Below, one piece after another: positions 37,613-46,879 of a DNA stretch of 64,000 nt. The position numbers and the translations under genes were made by a program. Origin of the DNA: Victivallis lenta (GTDB lineage: Bacteria; Verrucomicrobiota; Lentisphaeria; Victivallales; Victivallaceae). Numbering within the stretch: the stretch's first letter is position 1; every line of letters starts with the position of its first letter. The DNA is taken from positions 124,001-188,000 of the forward strand of contig NZ_VUNS01000008.1 in the NCBI RefSeq assembly GCF_009695545.1, given 5' to 3'. The notes beneath the pieces are model-generated. The model did no database searches. It was not told the DNA's origin and worked only from the letters and a program-made list of their open reading frames with translations.

Positions 37613-37692
37613 GTCGTTCCGCCCGCAGGCTGCCTCCGGCGGCCGGGGCGCTTCGCCCCCGGACCCCAGACCGGCAGGGTGCCGCCGCCTTA
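37613..37692 (+). repeat. Partial A unit (internal 80 bp duplicated)
   Basis: Copy of the segment CGTTCCGCCCGCAGGCTGCC through GACCGGCAGGGTGCC of unit A3 (from about 37478), displaced by about 135 nt and without a promoter head. It abuts the stop of the GT4 gene. Confidence 0.75.
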
Positions 37693-37708
37693 ACCGGCGC
37701 GGGCACGT

Positions 37709-38848
37709 TTACTTCAGCGTCTCCGCCACGATGCGGGAGATTTTATCGCGGAAGATCTCACCCGAAAAGCGCGCCGCGTTTCTTCGCAACTCCGCCGGCA
37801 GGAAACAGCGCCCCTTGAACTCCTCAACCGCTCCGAGCAGCGACGCTTCGCTCTGCTCGTCAAAAAACAGTCCCGTCCGGCCTTCCACAACGCTCTCAAG
37901 CGCGCCCCCGGCACGGAACGCGATGACCGGGCAGCCGGCCGCTTGCGCTTCAACCGGCACAATCCCGAAATCCTCGATCCCCGGAAACACCAGCGCCCGG
38001 GCCCCTGCGTACAGCTTCCGCAATGTCTCATCGTCCGGCGCCACGACGAATTCGACGTTTTTCCCGGCTATCGCCCGCAGCCTCGGCAGCTCCTCGCCGG
38101 AACCGGCCACAATCAGCCGGTCGTCAAGCCGCGAAAAAGCACGGACCGCAAGCTCCGGCCGTTTGTAGGCGGTCAACTGCCCGGCCAGCAGGAAATAACC
38201 GCGCTCCATCTCCGGCGCAGCCCCGAAGAAGCCGATATCCGCCGGAGGATGAACCACCTCCGCGTCACGCCCGTAAATCCGCCTGATCCGCTCGGCCACA
38301 AAACGGGAATTCGCGATGAAGCGATCCACGCATTCGGCCGATTCAAGGTCGTACCGCCGCAGCCGGTCGCGGAACAGCCGCATCGCCAGCCGCCCCGGCA
38401 GCGAGGCGTTCCGGTAATATTCGTCATAGAGGTCCCAGACATAGCGCATCGGCGTATGGCAGTAGCAGATGTGGCGGCAGCCGGCCGGCTTGCGGACCCC
38501 CTTCACCGGACCCGATTCGCTGCTGAACAGCAATTCGTATTCCGAAAAATCCCATCGTTTCTGGGCCGCCGGCATCAGCGGAAGGCAGCATTGGCAGAAA
38601 CGACGTCCTCCGGGGAGCCGCGCAATCATCGACTCGCGGATCGGATGGCGCGTGATCTCCGCCGACAGCCGGTCGCGGCAGCAGGCGTGCGTATAAATAT
38701 CCGCCTCCGGAAAAAGGCGGCAGAGCTGCTCGAATACCCGCTCGCCGCCACGCATGGCCACCAGCCAGTAATGCAGCAGCGCCGTCTTCTGTCCATTTTC
38801 CCGATCCACTGCTATCCGGCCCGTTTCCCTGTTATCGAAATGATCCAT
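37709..38848 (-). CDS. Family 4 glycosyltransferase
   Basis: The 379-residue GT-B protein has HYWLVAMRGGERVFEQL at the donor-cleft start, AGQLTAYKRPELAVRAF (the K of the R/K pair) and the C-terminal E-x7-E motif in GIEDFGIVPVEAQAAGCPVIAF. It probably adds a sugar to a cell-surface glycan on the cytosolic side. I placed the start at the ATG of 38848 because the -10 element of its promoter ends at 38863; the ATG at 38860 would lie upstream of transcription. No ribosome site is visible. Confidence 0.85.
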   Translation of the reverse strand: MDHFDNRETGRIAVDRENGQKTALLHYWLVAMRGGERVFEQLCRLFPEADIYTHACCRDRLSAEITRHPIRESMIARLPGGRRFCQCCLPLMPAAQKRWDFSEYELLFSSESGPVKGVRKPAGCRHICYCHTPMRYVWDLYDEYYRNASLPGRLAMRLFRDRLRRYDLESAECVDRFIANSRFVAERIRRIYGRDAEVVHPPADIGFFGAAPEMERGYFLLAGQLTAYKRPELAVRAFSRLDDRLIVAGSGEELPRLRAIAGKNVEFVVAPDDETLRKLYAGARALVFPGIEDFGIVPVEAQAAGCPVIAFRAGGALESVVEGRTGLFFDEQSEASLLGAVEEFKGRCFLPAELRRNAARFSGEIFRDKISRIVAETLK

Positions 38849-38862
38849 GCGAATTCGCATTC

Positions 38863-38891
38863 ACTATACATGAAAAGACGTCGTTTTACAA
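38863..38891 (-). promoter_or_regulatory. Promoter of the GT4 gene
   Basis: TTGTAA (38886-38891), 17 nt, TATAGT (38863-38868) on the minus strand. Confidence 0.6.
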
Positions 38892-38993
38892 ACAATCCGA
38901 AGCGAAAAGCGGGGGAATTCACCGGCAGAAGCAGAGATTTCCGCCGTATTTGCCGGAATGGAAAGAAAAAAACGAAAAAAATAATCTGCACGG

Positions 38994-39023
38994 TTGACAT
39001 AAGTATGGTTTTATTCCCATAAT
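38994..39023 (+). promoter_or_regulatory. Strong promoter with a ~380-nt leader for the prepilin-like gene
   Basis: TTGACA (38994-38999), 18 nt, CATAAT (39018-39023). The next gene begins at 39412, so the transcript has a long leader (about 39030-39411). It contains no convincing coding sequence and no riboswitch class I can name. Confidence 0.65.
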
Positions 39024-39411
39024 TAACTACAAAGGGTAATCGGCGAATTCGGAAGAGAAAATCACAACCGCGTATAATAATTAGTATGTCGTGCACATGC
39101 ACCAGAAGTTGTTGCTTTAATGCCCTCCTGCTTAAACGGTTGTTGTTTTTCGGCAAAATCCGGGTGATGGCGACTCTCCTGCTTTTCCGGCCTCCGGCGG
39201 CTGCAATGTTCCGGTTGTATCCTGTTCGCAATGACTGCATGTTTTATTCGGAGCTTCACGGGGGAAGATACTCCCTCCGCGCCCCATTTCTTACGCTCAT
39301 GCGGCGGATATGTCATCATACGGCGGTTCCCCCCTGCCGCGCTTTTTGCCGGGCGGCAATGAATCCGCCTCCGCTTCACTTATTAATTATTATGTGACGG
39401 AGGAAGGAAAC

Positions 39412-40104
39412 ATGAAAAAGAGTAGATTCACCTTGATCGAACTTCTGGTCGTTATTGCGATCATCGCGATTCTCGCGTCGATGCTGCTTCCGGCCCTGAA
39501 TCAGGCCCGCGAAAAGGCGCAGAGCATCAAATGCACGGGCAACGTCAAGCAACTGGCGCTCAATACCGCAATGTATGCGAATGTTTCGCAGGACTTCCTG
39601 CCCCGCGTCTGGAATCCGAATACGAATGAGATGTGGTTCGACCAGCTTTACAAGGCGGGACTGGTCCACAAACCGGTCAACGTAACAAACGAAAACAAGG
39701 ATGCCGTTACCGGAATCTTCGCCTGTCCGACCGAACTTCGGGCCCGGGAGACGCCGAACGGCACCACAACCCATTACGGCATGAACCGCATGGCCTGGAC
39801 CTGGAACTGTCAGCTCAAGACCGGACAGATCAAGCGCCCGACCATCACCGTCCTCCAATACGACACGGCGATCCATCCGAACTTCGACAACTACGTTTCG
39901 ACCACCGATCTGGCTTCGGCGAAAAACATCGCCGCCAACCGTCACAACAAGGATTCGGCACGCAATATTTCGTTTGTCGACGGTCATGTTCAGTTGATCG
40001 GCAAAGGCGAGGTCGCCCAGCCGAAGAAGTATATCTGGAAAATTTTCAAGTGGAACAACGGCGAATACTTTCCGGATGACGACAATGAAATCTGGGTTCT
40101 CTGA
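39412..40104 (+). CDS. Prepilin-like secreted protein with type II pseudopilin leader
   Basis: The 230-residue protein starts MKKSR then [18 protein letters not shown], a prepilin peptidase substrate. The C-terminal segment [20 protein letters not shown] is an H-x11-DG form of the processing-associated motif found in this family. GGAGGAAGGAAAC before the ATG fixes the start. It is followed after 21 nt by the 1,494-residue secreted protein, so the pair is an operon. This arrangement suggests that the prepilin-like protein serves the neighbouring carbohydrate-active protein at the surface (inference). Confidence 0.88.
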   Translation: MKKSRFTLIELLVVIAIIAILASMLLPALNQAREKAQSIKCTGNVKQLALNTAMYANVSQDFLPRVWNPNTNEMWFDQLYKAGLVHKPVNVTNENKDAVTGIFACPTELRARETPNGTTTHYGMNRMAWTWNCQLKTGQIKRPTITVLQYDTAIHPNFDNYVSTTDLASAKNIAANRHNKDSARNISFVDGHVQLIGKGEVAQPKKYIWKIFKWNNGEYFPDDDNEIWVL

Positions 40105-40125
40105 CGGAAACAGGAAGGGAAAAGC

Positions 40126-43100
40126 ATGAAACGATTTCTGATTCTCTGCGGCCTGGCCGCCTGCGCCGCAGCCGGCGCTGCAAACTGGGAGCTCCTGTCG
40201 GCCGGCAGCAGGGGAGATGCCCGGGTCATTCCGTCTCCGGACGGTTTTTCGATCGAGCTCGTGAACGCCGACGGCGTCAACAACTACGCCACCGTGATGT
40301 GCAACCCGGAAGCCGTTCCGGCCGAAGGCAAGCAGATGAATTTCACCCTGAAAGGAGCCGAAGGGAACGGCAAGGCCGTCCTGACTCCGTTCGTCCTGAT
40401 CGAGCGCGGCGGCAAGTGGATGGCCCATGAGGGGCGGACGCTCCCGCTCCTCTCCGGCGAAGAAAAACCGTTCCAACTCGATTTCAAGGAATTTCAGGGC
40501 AATAACGCCCCCGGAACGCTGCGCCAACTGAAATTCGTCCTGCGTTCGACCGGCGAACCGAAGGGGAAGAAAAGCATGGTCATCATCCGCAATTTCAATA
40601 TTTCCGAGGCGGCAACGGAGAAGCCGGCACCGGCGCCGGCCAAACCGGGCGAACTGCGGTTCCGGCTGCTGCCCGTCGCCGGAGTCGGCGAAGGAAAAGT
40701 GACGGACAACGGCAGCGGCGGCTGCACCATTTCGCTGACCAATACGGCCAAAAACAATTACGTGATCGCCCTGGCCGGACTCGACCGCCGGGCCGCCGCC
40801 CAGCAGAAACTCGCCTTCCGCGTGCGCGGAAAAGCCGCGAACGGCGGCGCGCACCTGACCGCCTGCCTCGTGGTCGACCGGAACGGCAGGTGGGACAACA
40901 TCAACGCGCCGGGAATCGAGGTGCGCAACGATGAATTCAAGAGCGTCGTCCTCGGACTCGACACCGATTTCAGCCTCGGCGACGCGCTCTGGAACCTGAA
41001 GCAGCTGAAGTTCGTCCTGAACGGTTCCGGCAATCCGGCCGGCAGCACGGCGGAGGTCGAGATCGAAAATGTCCGCATCGTCAGCGCCGACGAGCTCTCC
41101 GGCGCCGGCGCCGATTTCCTCGTGGTTCCGTTCCCGAAAAAGCCGGAGTCCCGCGCGGTCCCCGGCGTCACCCCGGTCAAAGTCTGGTTCGATTTCGACA
41201 ATGACGACCTGTCGGGCCGTGTGCAGAGCCGGGTTTCGCCGGGCGTCATCGACGACGAAGTGCCGACCGCCGGATTCCGCAGCCGCCTGCTCGCCGGCGC
41301 CGAGGGGATCGTCGAACTCGCTTCCTCGCCGGAGGAAGCCGACGTGCTCGTCTACTCGCGTGCCGCAGCCGGAAATCCGGAGCCGCTTCTCCGGGCGCTG
41401 GGAAACGGCAAACGGCTGATCGTCTACGGCCGTCCCGCCGATCCGGAACTGGCGGGGAAACTGCCGCTCGCCCTCGAGCCTCTGCCGCTTGCCGGGTTCG
41501 CGCCGCGCTCCAAGGTCAAACCGGCGGCGGAGCATCCGCTGTTCGCCGGGCAGGCGCCGGCCGGCGGCGACTTCGGGCGTTACTTCAAAAGCGCCCTTCA
41601 AAGCGGCAAAACGCTTCTCGCCTTCGAGGACGGTTCGCCGTTTCTGGCCGAAGACGGCAATGTTCTGCAGTTCGCAGCGGGCATCGGCGGCGCGCTGCTG
41701 CCGGGAGAGCTCTTTTACGACAAGCTCTTCCTGCGCGCCGCCGCGCTCGGCAACGCTCCGGCGCTCGCCGCGCTTGCCGCACGTGAAGACGAAGTGACGT
41801 CCCGACGCAGGGCGGAGGAGGTGAAATACGTCGAATCCGTTCTCGCCGCCGCCGGAATCGACCCGGGCAGCCGGCATTACCGCCCCGGCATGTCGCGCGA
41901 CAATATGGGCCGGTTCGGCTGGCTCATCGGCGAAGGACTCTCCTGCGACAGCATCGGCCGCGACCTGACCGTGGCGAACGGCGCGCAGAGCTACCGCTTC
42001 GACGCGGACGGCAAACTGTCGGTCCCGTTTGCGAACTGGAGCCGCAAAGCCGTGAAGGGCAACATCCAATTCCCGCCCTCCTCCGGGGAGATCGATCCGT
42101 GCGAGGAGTGGACCGGCGTCGGCGAAGTCGAATATACGGCCGATCTGGTCATGGACCCGGCCTGGAAGGGAAAAATCCTGAAGTTCGAGGTCAAGGCCGG
42201 CATCGACGACATCGACAGCGCCTCGCTCAACGGCGTTCCGATCGGGGAAACCGGCGAAAAGGTGCCGTACCACTGGATGACGCCGCGCGCCTACGCCATC
42301 CCGCAAAACGCGGTGCGCTGGGGAGAGCCGAACCGCTTTACCGTCCGGGTCGGCAACCTGCGCGGCGGCGCCCGGTTCGGCTCGCGCCCGTACCTGACCG
42401 TCGCGGAGAACGCCGGAACGCCCGAAATCGCGGTCAGCGCCGTCGACTGGGTCGGCAAAACCTGCCGCATATCCTCGAACGGACAGGCGCGCGAGCTTCA
42501 GATGACGCTGCTCGCGCCGTTTATCCGCTACACGTTCCCGCAAACCGAAATCATGCTGGCACAGGAAAATACGGCCGATTACGCGGCATGGAGCACGCCG
42601 GTGGGAATCCGCATCGCCGATTTGCGCCGGACGCCCGATTTCTTCGAGCTGAAGCGCGACGGCAGGTGGAACGCGCCGTGGCTGCTCCTGTTCCGGGAGA
42701 AAGCCGGCAACCCGCTGCTGCTGGTCTTCGCGGAACAGCCCGGCAGCCTGCAGGCCCAGGTCCGCGGCAGCGTGCTTGAGGGCATCCGCATCGGCGGTGA
42801 GGAGAACCGGCCGGTCGGCATCGTCGCGGCCGGCTGGCCGTGGGGAATCACCGCCCCGGAGACCGCCGGCTGGTCGAAGGAACTCCCGGACGCCGCCCTC
42901 CGGCAGATCGCGCAGGGAGTCAACATGGCGCTGAATCTGCCGGTCGGCTGCGACGAGGTCTTTTCGCTCGACACGCGGAACAACCGGGTCGAGATCGTGA
43001 ACCGCTTCCGGTTCCGGCCGGTCGAAGACGCCTGGCATACGCCGCTCGAACCGTTTGCGACGCTGCCGCCGCTCGCCGCCTTCGCGCTCCGGCAGGGCAA

Positions 43101-44610
43101 GCTGGTCGAAACGGATGAGGTGACGGATTTCAAGCTCAACACACGGCTCGGGCCGACCGTCGGCAGGCGCAACAGCGCGACGATCCGCTACTCGCTGCCG
43201 CTGCCGCCGCCGGAAGACCTGACCATCACCGGCATCCGGGATTCCGGCCCGCTCGGGCGCGAGTGGAACGACATCTTCCGCTCCGGCGTCCGCTACTCCT
43301 GCGGCGGGGGCGTCCCGGTCACGGCATGGACTCCGGCGAAACCGGCCGGCGGCCTGCCGACCGGAAACATCGATCTCTTCGCCTGGAATTTCGGCATGAC
43401 GACCGCGCTGCAGGGCGGGCTCCTGCTCAACGACGAGAACCGGCAGAAGCTCGAGGAGCGCTGCCGCCGCCGCTTCATCGAGCCGATCGAGCTCTACCAG
43501 TACAAGAACTTCGCGCGGCACCGCAAGGAACCGTTCAGCGGGCTCGAGTACCCGATCAGCTTCAACAGCTTCTACCCGAACAACACGGCCTATGCGCCCG
43601 GAATGGGGTCAAAGGTCATCTACGGAGACGCGAACGAAGCGTGTTCGGTCGCGGTCTGGGTCGGGCAGCAGCTCGCCGACGTCTACGGCCACGCCGGGCT
43701 GGTCCGCGGCAACTGGAACTTTTTCAAGGAGGTCATGCGCCAGAATCTCTTTATCGACGATTATGCGTTTCACGCCGGCAGCTGTCGCGAATTCGGCGTC
43801 GGCGCCTGGATCGACATGCTGAACGGAGAATACGCCGGAATGCTCTACTTCGCCCGTCTCGCGGCACTGGCCGGGGATACGGAGACCGAGGCGCACGCCC
43901 TCTACCGCGCCGCCAAGCGCATGCTGCCGACGCTCATGCGGCTGAACTTCAAGGCGTACATGGCCGAAGCGATGCCGGAGGTCGACACGGCCGCAATCGG
44001 CCTTGTGACCGGTTTCGGCGAGGACGGCGTCAAGACCATGCGGTTCCCGACCGAAAATTTCGTGACCGCCATGGACCTCTTCGACTTCTCGCAGGGGTCG
44101 CCCGGCGTCCTCTACCGGCTCTACCGCAGCCGGGCGCTGCCGGAAATCCGGACCTATCTGCGCGAAACGGCCCTGCCGCTGCTGACCGATGAAAAGAATT
44201 TCCTCATGCGGTCGGCTTACCTGCAGCCGTTCGCAATGTACGGAGAGGACCTGGCGGCGCTCGAAAAATCCGCGGCGAAAGTCGCAGAGCTGCGCGGCCC
44301 CGGACTCAGACAGGACTGGCCCGGCATCTGCGCGCCGTTCCACTTCGGCTGCACGCTCTGGCGCAAATACGCGGCTCCGGCCTTCTCCGAATGCCGGGAA
44401 CTCGATATCGCCCGGGCCGAATATGATCCCGCGGCAAAACGGCTGGCCGTCGAACTGAAGGCCGTGCCGCAAAGCAGGCTCGTCGTCGAAAGCGCGGCGC
44501 CGCCGAAGCGCATCCTGCGGAACGGAACGCCGGTCGAAGCCGGGAAAGCCGCCTCCGGCTTCGCCCTGCCGCTGCTTGAGGGGGAAAACGAATTCATCGT
44601 CGAATTCTGA
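40126..44610 (+). CDS. Large secreted multidomain protein, probable polysaccharide-active enzyme of unknown family
   Basis: The 1,494-residue protein has a signal peptide (RFLILCGLAACAAAGAA). Residues about 20-162 and 178-325 are two copies of the same beta-sandwich domain, each ending LKFVL followed by a short Ser/Gly loop and an IRNFNI/IENVRI strand. They are joined by a Pro/Ala linker (EKPAPAPAKP). About 340-560 is a Rossmann-like, amidotransferase-type region (EADVLVYSRAAAGNPEP); about 640-780 is a jelly-roll like GH2 sugar-binding domains. About 1,060-1,420 is rich in paired helices with aromatic and acidic motifs (NGEYAGMLYFARLAALAGD), suggesting an (alpha/alpha)6 barrel. No catalytic residues can be assigned. 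GGAAGGGAAAAGC precedes the ATG. Confidence 0.75.
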   Translation: MKRFLILCGLAACAAAGAANWELLSAGSRGDARVIPSPDGFSIELVNADGVNNYATVMCNPEAVPAEGKQMNFTLKGAEGNGKAVLTPFVLIERGGKWMAHEGRTLPLLSGEEKPFQLDFKEFQGNNAPGTLRQLKFVLRSTGEPKGKKSMVIIRNFNISEAATEKPAPAPAKPGELRFRLLPVAGVGEGKVTDNGSGGCTISLTNTAKNNYVIALAGLDRRAAAQQKLAFRVRGKAANGGAHLTACLVVDRNGRWDNINAPGIEVRNDEFKSVVLGLDTDFSLGDALWNLKQLKFVLNGSGNPAGSTAEVEIENVRIVSADELSGAGADFLVVPFPKKPESRAVPGVTPVKVWFDFDNDDLSGRVQSRVSPGVIDDEVPTAGFRSRLLAGAEGIVELASSPEEADVLVYSRAAAGNPEPLLRALGNGKRLIVYGRPADPELAGKLPLALEPLPLAGFAPRSKVKPAAEHPLFAGQAPAGGDFGRYFKSALQSGKTLLAFEDGSPFLAEDGNVLQFAAGIGGALLPGELFYDKLFLRAAALGNAPALAALAAREDEVTSRRRAEEVKYVESVLAAAGIDPGSRHYRPGMSRDNMGRFGWLIGEGLSCDSIGRDLTVANGAQSYRFDADGKLSVPFANWSRKAVKGNIQFPPSSGEIDPCEEWTGVGEVEYTADLVMDPAWKGKILKFEVKAGIDDIDSASLNGVPIGETGEKVPYHWMTPRAYAIPQNAVRWGEPNRFTVRVGNLRGGARFGSRPYLTVAENAGTPEIAVSAVDWVGKTCRISSNGQARELQMTLLAPFIRYTFPQTEIMLAQENTADYAAWSTPVGIRIADLRRTPDFFELKRDGRWNAPWLLLFREKAGNPLLLVFAEQPGSLQAQVRGSVLEGIRIGGEENRPVGIVAAGWPWGITAPETAGWSKELPDAALRQIAQGVNMALNLPVGCDEVFSLDTRNNRVEIVNRFRFRPVEDAWHTPLEPFATLPPLAAFALRQGKLVETDEVTDFKLNTRLGPTVGRRNSATIRYSLPLPPPEDLTITGIRDSGPLGREWNDIFRSGVRYSCGGGVPVTAWTPAKPAGGLPTGNIDLFAWNFGMTTALQGGLLLNDENRQKLEERCRRRFIEPIELYQYKNFARHRKEPFSGLEYPISFNSFYPNNTAYAPGMGSKVIYGDANEACSVAVWVGQQLADVYGHAGLVRGNWNFFKEVMRQNLFIDDYAFHAGSCREFGVGAWIDMLNGEYAGMLYFARLAALAGDTETEAHALYRAAKRMLPTLMRLNFKAYMAEAMPEVDTAAIGLVTGFGEDGVKTMRFPTENFVTAMDLFDFSQGSPGVLYRLYRSRALPEIRTYLRETALPLLTDEKNFLMRSAYLQPFAMYGEDLAALEKSAAKVAELRGPGLRQDWPGICAPFHFGCTLWRKYAAPAFSECRELDIARAEYDPAAKRLAVELKAVPQSRLVVESAAPPKRILRNGTPVEAGKAASGFALPLLEGENEFIVEF

Positions 44611-44628
44611 ACCGTTGCGAAAAAAGAG

Positions 44629-44676
44629 CGCCCGGCCGTTTCCCTGTTCTGCGGGAAAAAACGGCCGGGCGTTTTT
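44629..44676. terminator. Bidirectional intrinsic terminator
   Basis: A 12-bp stem CGCCCGGCCGTT/AACGGCCGGGCG is followed by TTTTT on the plus strand and flanked by AAAAAA on the other side, so it serves both the large secreted protein and the convergent GH1 gene. Confidence 0.88.
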
Positions 44677-44678
44677 CG

Positions 44679-46031
44679 TCACCGGCTGTTCCGGATGATC
44701 TCCCGGTAGGCGTAAAACGACGCTTTGGGAACCCGTTCGAGGTTGTCCGGGCTCACGCGGATCAGTCCCAGGCGCTTGCCGTACCCGTGGACCCATTCAA
44801 AGTTGTCCATGAGCGTCCAGCAGAAGTATCCCCGGACATCGACTCCGTCCTCGTCGATCGCCGTTTGCATCGCAGCGGTATAATCCCGGAGGAATCGGCA
44901 GCGCTGTTCATCGTTCAGCGCGGCGGCGGCATCCGGCTCCGCGCAGGTGCAGCCGTTTTCGGTGACGTAAACGGCGTAGCCCGGATAGCGGGCGGCGATC
45001 CAGTTGAGCAGTTTGCGGAATCCCCACGGAACGATGTTCCACGGCATGTCGTTCTGCTCCCATGCGGGGTCGGCTGAGAGGTAAACCTCCTGATCCGCAT
45101 TCATGCCGCCGTTGCCGTCGGCGCTCTGTTCGGCGGGCGGCGTCGCGGAGGCGTAGAGCGTCGTATAATGATTGAGCCCGAGAAAGTCGCAGCTGCCCTT
45201 CAGCAGTGCCTGTTCCGAAGTTGTGAATTCCGGCAGCCGGGAGCCGACCCGTTCGCGCATGCAGCGCGGGTAGTCGCCGAAAACCACCGGATCGGTGAAC
45301 CAGCCGTAAAAGAATTCGAGGCTGCGCTGAGCCGCCTCCCGGTCTTCGGGCGAATCGGTCAGAGGCTCCCGGAAGTCGCAGTTGTTGGCGATCCCGATAA
45401 CGCCGCCGCCGCTTCCTTCGCGGAAGAGCCTTGCCGCATGCGCATGGGCGAGCAGCATGTGATGCCCGGCCGAATAGGGTTCGGAATCGCTGACGCGCCC
45501 GGGCGGAAAACAGCCGCTGCCGTGCCCGAGCCGCGCAACGCACCAGGGCTCGTTGAAGGTGATCCAATGCTTCACGCGGTCCCCGAAGGCGTCGAAACAG
45601 ATCTTCGCGTAGCGGGAGAAGTCGCGGACGATTTCAGGATTCAGCCAGCCGTCATGCGCCATTTGCAGATCGAGCGGCAGATCCCAATGATAAAGCGTGA
45701 CGAAGGGCGTGATGCCGTTTTCCAGCAGAAGATCGATCAGCCGGTCGTAGTAAGCGATTCCGGCCGGATTCGCCTCCCCGCGTCCGGTCGGCTGAATGCG
45801 CGGCCAGCTGATGGAAAAACGGTAGGCGTTGACGCCGAGAAGCTTCATCATCTTCACATCTTCGGCAAAGCGGTGAAAGCTGTCGCAGCCGACGTCGCCG
45901 TCGGCCATTCCCTTCACGCGGCCCGGAATCCGGCAGAAAGCGTCCCAGACGGACCACCCCCTGCCGCCCTCGCTGACGCCGCCTTCGATCTGATAGGCGG
46001 CAGTGGCGGTTCCCCAGAGGAAATGCTTCAT
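44679..46031 (-). CDS. bglA: GH1 beta-glucosidase
   Basis: The 450-residue family 1 glycosidase has its N-terminal signature FLWGTATAAYQIEGG, acid/base E161 in TFNEPW and nucleophile E358 in YVTENG, plus FEWVHGYGKRLGL near the C-terminus. There is no signal peptide, so it acts on imported disaccharides in the cytoplasm. GGAGCAGGAGCG precedes the ATG, which overlaps the end of the truncated heparinase frame by 4 nt. It was therefore part of a uronan- or glycan-degradation operon whose 5' part is gone. Confidence 0.93.
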   Translation of the reverse strand: MKHFLWGTATAAYQIEGGVSEGGRGWSVWDAFCRIPGRVKGMADGDVGCDSFHRFAEDVKMMKLLGVNAYRFSISWPRIQPTGRGEANPAGIAYYDRLIDLLLENGITPFVTLYHWDLPLDLQMAHDGWLNPEIVRDFSRYAKICFDAFGDRVKHWITFNEPWCVARLGHGSGCFPPGRVSDSEPYSAGHHMLLAHAHAARLFREGSGGGVIGIANNCDFREPLTDSPEDREAAQRSLEFFYGWFTDPVVFGDYPRCMRERVGSRLPEFTTSEQALLKGSCDFLGLNHYTTLYASATPPAEQSADGNGGMNADQEVYLSADPAWEQNDMPWNIVPWGFRKLLNWIAARYPGYAVYVTENGCTCAEPDAAAALNDEQRCRFLRDYTAAMQTAIDEDGVDVRGYFCWTLMDNFEWVHGYGKRLGLIRVSPDNLERVPKASFYAYREIIRNSR

Positions 46032-46648
46032 CGCTCCTGCTCCAGGCCGAGCGACGCGACGGTTTTGCCGCCGGCGTCGAATTTTGCCGCGAAGACGCGC
46101 TTTGTGCTCCGCAGGCCCGCCAGCTCGCTTTCGCCGTCAACCTTCGAGAAGCCGACGATGGCGCCGGAGCCGTCGGGATGAGTGATTTTCACGCCATGCG
46201 CAGTGGCGCTGTCAAGTTTTTCGACCTTCGGCTGCTTCGCCTCTTCGCCGGTCCGCCCGGGCAGCAGGACTGAAATCAGGTCCATGCTCTTCGCCGCGGC
46301 GGGAGCGGAGGCGACGCAGTGCCACTGCTCGGGCCAGAGCTTCTCCACATCCTTATGTCCGCGCGCATTGTTGATCGGCACCGGGAATTTGTCGAACGAA
46401 CGGAATTTCCAGGGAACGTCGGCGAAGAACAGCACCTTCAGGAACGCCTTGTCCATCCGGATGGTGACGGCCTGATTTCCGGCGTCGACCGAACCGGGCC
46501 GGACCGCGTGCATATTGTATTCGAAGGTATGCGGTTCAGGAGCCGAATTCTCATCGCGGATCACGAAGATTCCGGGCCGGACGTGGACGATGGTCCGCAG
46601 CGAACGGTCCAGTTCGCGGTAGGCGCGGGAGGCGTCTCCGACCGCCAG
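46028..46648 (-). pseudogene. C-terminal remnant of a heparinase II/III-like protein
   Basis: The frame can be read from about 46648 as GDASRAYRELDRSLRTIV, HVRPGIFVIRDENSAPEPHT and FEYNMHAV, the C-terminal beta-sandwich of heparinase II/III-like enzymes. It continues about 180 residues to a stop overlapping the GH1 start. Upstream of that there is an in-frame TGA exactly where the ~58-bp direct repeat begins, and the catalytic barrel is missing. A GTG at 46564 could start a 178-residue fragment but has no ribosome site. It is unlikely to be functional. Confidence 0.75.
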
Positions 46649-46706
46649 CCGTCAGTAAAACAACATTCAAGACAGCTTCCCTCCGCTATGGAGAGAGGTT
46701 TTCTTA
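46649..46706 (+). repeat. Direct repeat, left copy (58 bp, terminator-like)
   Basis: GCCGTCAGTAAAACAACATT followed by CAAGACAGCTTCCCTCCGCT and a hairpin arm. It matches 47765-47823 at almost every base, and most stem differences still pair or wobble. It abuts the truncated heparinase frame. Confidence 0.75.
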
Positions 46707-46879
46707 TTATGTTTTAAACATGAAATAGTTAATAATGTGTTTGTATTAAGTGGCGGGTTGAGCTAGTTTAGTATTGAGAGAGATGAATGTCAACATGAAA
46801 GGAGGGTCTATTTTTAAATAATCTGAACCTGTAAGGTATGCAAACATGTTTTCGGCAATTACAAAACCGGAGGTACCAA

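Larger units (their letters stand above)
35960..37692 (+). repeat. Tandem array of alternating promoter-bearing hairpin repeats (B-A-B-A-B-A-partial A)
   Basis: This 1.7-kb stretch contains no convincing gene. It is built from two unrelated ~270-bp units, A and B, that share only their first ~35 nt (TTGACCGGAGCCGCGAACAT plus TGTTAAAATGCG or TGTTACAATGCG) and alternate with a period of about 535-553 bp. After the shared head each unit is a chain of perfect GC-rich palindromes. Short open frames exist throughout but none has a ribosome site or a consistent frame between copies. The array lies between the V-ATPase operon and a GT4 gene, both on the minus strand. Confidence 0.9.

Noticed and set aside
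35960-37692. CRISPR array
   Set aside because: Units are about 270 nt without short spacers of constant length, repeats are palindromic throughout, and no cas genes are present.
36231-37693. Several 60-140-codon open frames inside the repeat array
   Set aside because: They lack ribosome sites, read both strands of the same palindromes and are Arg/Pro-rich low-complexity translations.
39086-39397. A 103-residue protein in the leader of the prepilin-like gene
   Set aside because: No ribosome site, Cys/Arg-rich odd composition, and it overlaps the strong ribosome site region of the real gene.
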